From Batillaria attramentaria (taxonomy: Eukaryota > Mollusca > Gastropoda > Batillariidae): a stretch of DNA of 64,000 nt. The stretch spans positions 421,001 through 485,000 of the forward strand of contig JACVVK020000211.1 of the NCBI GenBank assembly GCA_018292915.2. The letters are read 5' to 3'. The notes under the pieces are model-generated. The model did not search any database. It was not told where the DNA came from and saw nothing but the letters and a program-made list of their open reading frames with translations. A program made the translations under genes and the position numbers. Each line of letters starts with the position of its first letter. Position 1 is the stretch's first letter. Positions 62,880 to 64,000 of the stretch are shown one piece after another.

Positions 62880-63475
62880 GTACGGTTTACGCCAAAAGTA
62901 TAAAAGCGACAACCTCCAAAATTCACTCAGTTGAGAGTCCGTATTCATGCTATCTATGTCCCAAAAATGGAGTGGTTTAGGTAAATATTACGCCTTTAAA
63001 CGCCAGAAAGCCACTTTTTTTGAAAAGGGCGATAACTCGCAAACCATGTGTGCAATCGTACCTGGATCGGGCCTTCTATTCAACAATCTTGATTCATTTA
63101 GAAACCCCAAATTTGAAATCGATCGGTTTAGTATTTTCGGAGAAATAGGCATCTGAACTGGGTTCACATGCAATGTCAACTCAGGCTCGGTTTACATGAA
63201 AACTATAAGAGCGACCATTTTCTAGTAGTGAGTCAATTCAGAGTCCGTATTCAAGCTATCTACTGCCAAACAATTGAGTGATTTAAATAAATATTACGCC
63301 TGTACACGAAAGACAACCAACTTGTCTCAAAAGGGCGATAACTCCCAAATCACTTAAGCAATCATCACACGCTTGAATCGTCTAATGTAACATTTTGATA
63401 AATTTGGATACCCCAAATTTGAAGCCATTCGGTTAAGTATCTTCGAAGAAACGGGCCCGGACACAATTCACACAC
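62880..63475 (+). repeat. Diverged direct repeat, two units of about 305 bp
   Basis: Units start at about 62880 (CGGTTTACGCC) and 63185 (CGGTTTACATG). They share GAGTCCGTATTCA, GCTATCTA, AAATATTACGCCT, AAAAGGGCGATAACTC and ACCCCAAATTTGAA in order. Unit 1 has a 69-codon open frame that unit 2 does not keep, so coding is unlikely. Probably an old repeat family; not identified. Confidence 0.82.
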
Positions 63476-63710
63476 GCACACACGCACACACGCACACACG
63501 CACGCACACACGCACACACATCCGCACAGACGGCACTCACTGAGGAGGAGAAGTGCGTTCGGAACACCATACGCGTCAGCATCGATGACGCAAGTTTTCT
63601 TACGTCATTGTCAGTTACACTTGCATAATCGTCTCTGCGGGAGATCGGCAGTGACGTGCGTTTGTACCACAGATGCTTGCCTATGAACGTGGAAATTTTA
63701 GCCCGTCCTA

Positions 63711-63744
63711 TTATGTTGTTTCCATTACTATGGAAACAACATAA
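63711..63744. repeat. Perfect 15-bp hairpin with 4-nt loop
   Basis: TTATGTTGTTTCCAT, loop TACT, then its exact complement. TATGTTGTTTCCAT also occurs at about 61921, 1.8 kb upstream. Confidence 0.85.
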
Positions 63745-63825
63745 AAAGCCAGCACAAATGTTTGGCCTCAGCCGGGATACGAACTCAAGACCCGAGCATT
63801 CAGTCGAAGTCCAACGCTCTACCTT
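63745..63825 (-). mobile_element. SINE family A fragment (head and part of body)
   Basis: AAAGCCAGCACAAATGTTTG, ACGAACTCAAGACCCGAGC and CCAACGCTCTACC. Both the 3' end and the outer head are lost. Confidence 0.75.
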
Positions 63826-64000
63826 GGAATGAGATAGAAGTGACCAGCCTGCCAGAACGTAATACGTCTGCGGATTATTTTAAAGAAAAGTCAGCGTTCC
63901 GACTGTGAACAAACGAATGAACTTTATCTTGCAAACGGAAATGATTTAACCAAACAATGACTATTTTTTTTTTCGATCAGGCGTTGCTACAACAACAACA

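Noticed and set aside
62947..63156. 69-codon ORF in the 305-bp repeat
   Set aside because: The homologous part of the second unit does not keep the frame, and no domain is recognised.

Overview
The window is animal nuclear DNA, most likely from a mollusc and probably a gastropod. This is inferred from compact conserved exons separated by long introns, very dense (CA/GT)n microsatellites and homopolymer runs, several tRNA-derived SINE families, and an RTE-type LINE. No prokaryotic operon, CRISPR array, phage, rRNA or stand-alone tRNA gene was seen.

Layout. (1) 768-16643, minus strand: the first 691 codons of a phosphatidylinositol 4-kinase III beta gene (PI4KB) in eight phase-compatible exons. 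The catalytic kinase domain lies beyond the left edge. Its 9.7-kb fourth intron is full of tandem repeats, and the introns carry a piggyBac-type MITE and a SINE. (2) 16.7-26.5 kb: upstream or intergenic DNA. A GC-rich stretch at 22.7-24.4 kb may hold the PI4KB promoter and untranslated exons. (3) 26540-29833: a full-length RTE-like non-LTR retrotransposon with an intact 1002-residue endonuclease/reverse transcriptase ORF and perfect 11-bp target-site duplications. (4) 29.8-43.4 kb: gene-poor DNA built from SINEs, foldback and other MITEs, decayed LINE 3' ends, a mariner/SETMAR-type HTH fragment, microsatellites and a roughly 380-bp A/C-only tract. (5) 43412-48060, plus strand: a complete seven-exon tetraspanin (278 aa). 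(6) 50293-51438, minus strand: a single-coding-exon type-I-like protein arginine methyltransferase (381 aa). (7) 53938-60956, minus strand: a six-exon SLC16/monocarboxylate-transporter-family gene (498 aa), with SINEs and a MITE in its introns. (8) 61-64 kb: a candidate promoter with a perfect GTCACGTGAC box, a MITE, SINE fragments and a diverged 305-bp direct repeat.

The four host genes do not form a pathway. They cover Golgi phosphoinositide synthesis, a membrane scaffold, arginine methylation and solute transport, and sit together as ordinary neighbours. The tetraspanin and PRMT genes converge; the PRMT and SLC16 genes run in tandem.

No clearly new biological system was found. The most informative structures are transposon archaeology: a SINE inserted into an older copy of its own family, an RTE element whose stop codon lies in its own 3' tail repeat, a minisatellite grown from the C-terminal coding end of a dead LINE, head-to-tail MITE copies, and a duplicated 3'-UTR-like segment that supplies the stop codon of the neighbouring transporter gene. 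All homology statements come from reading motifs by eye; no database search was run.
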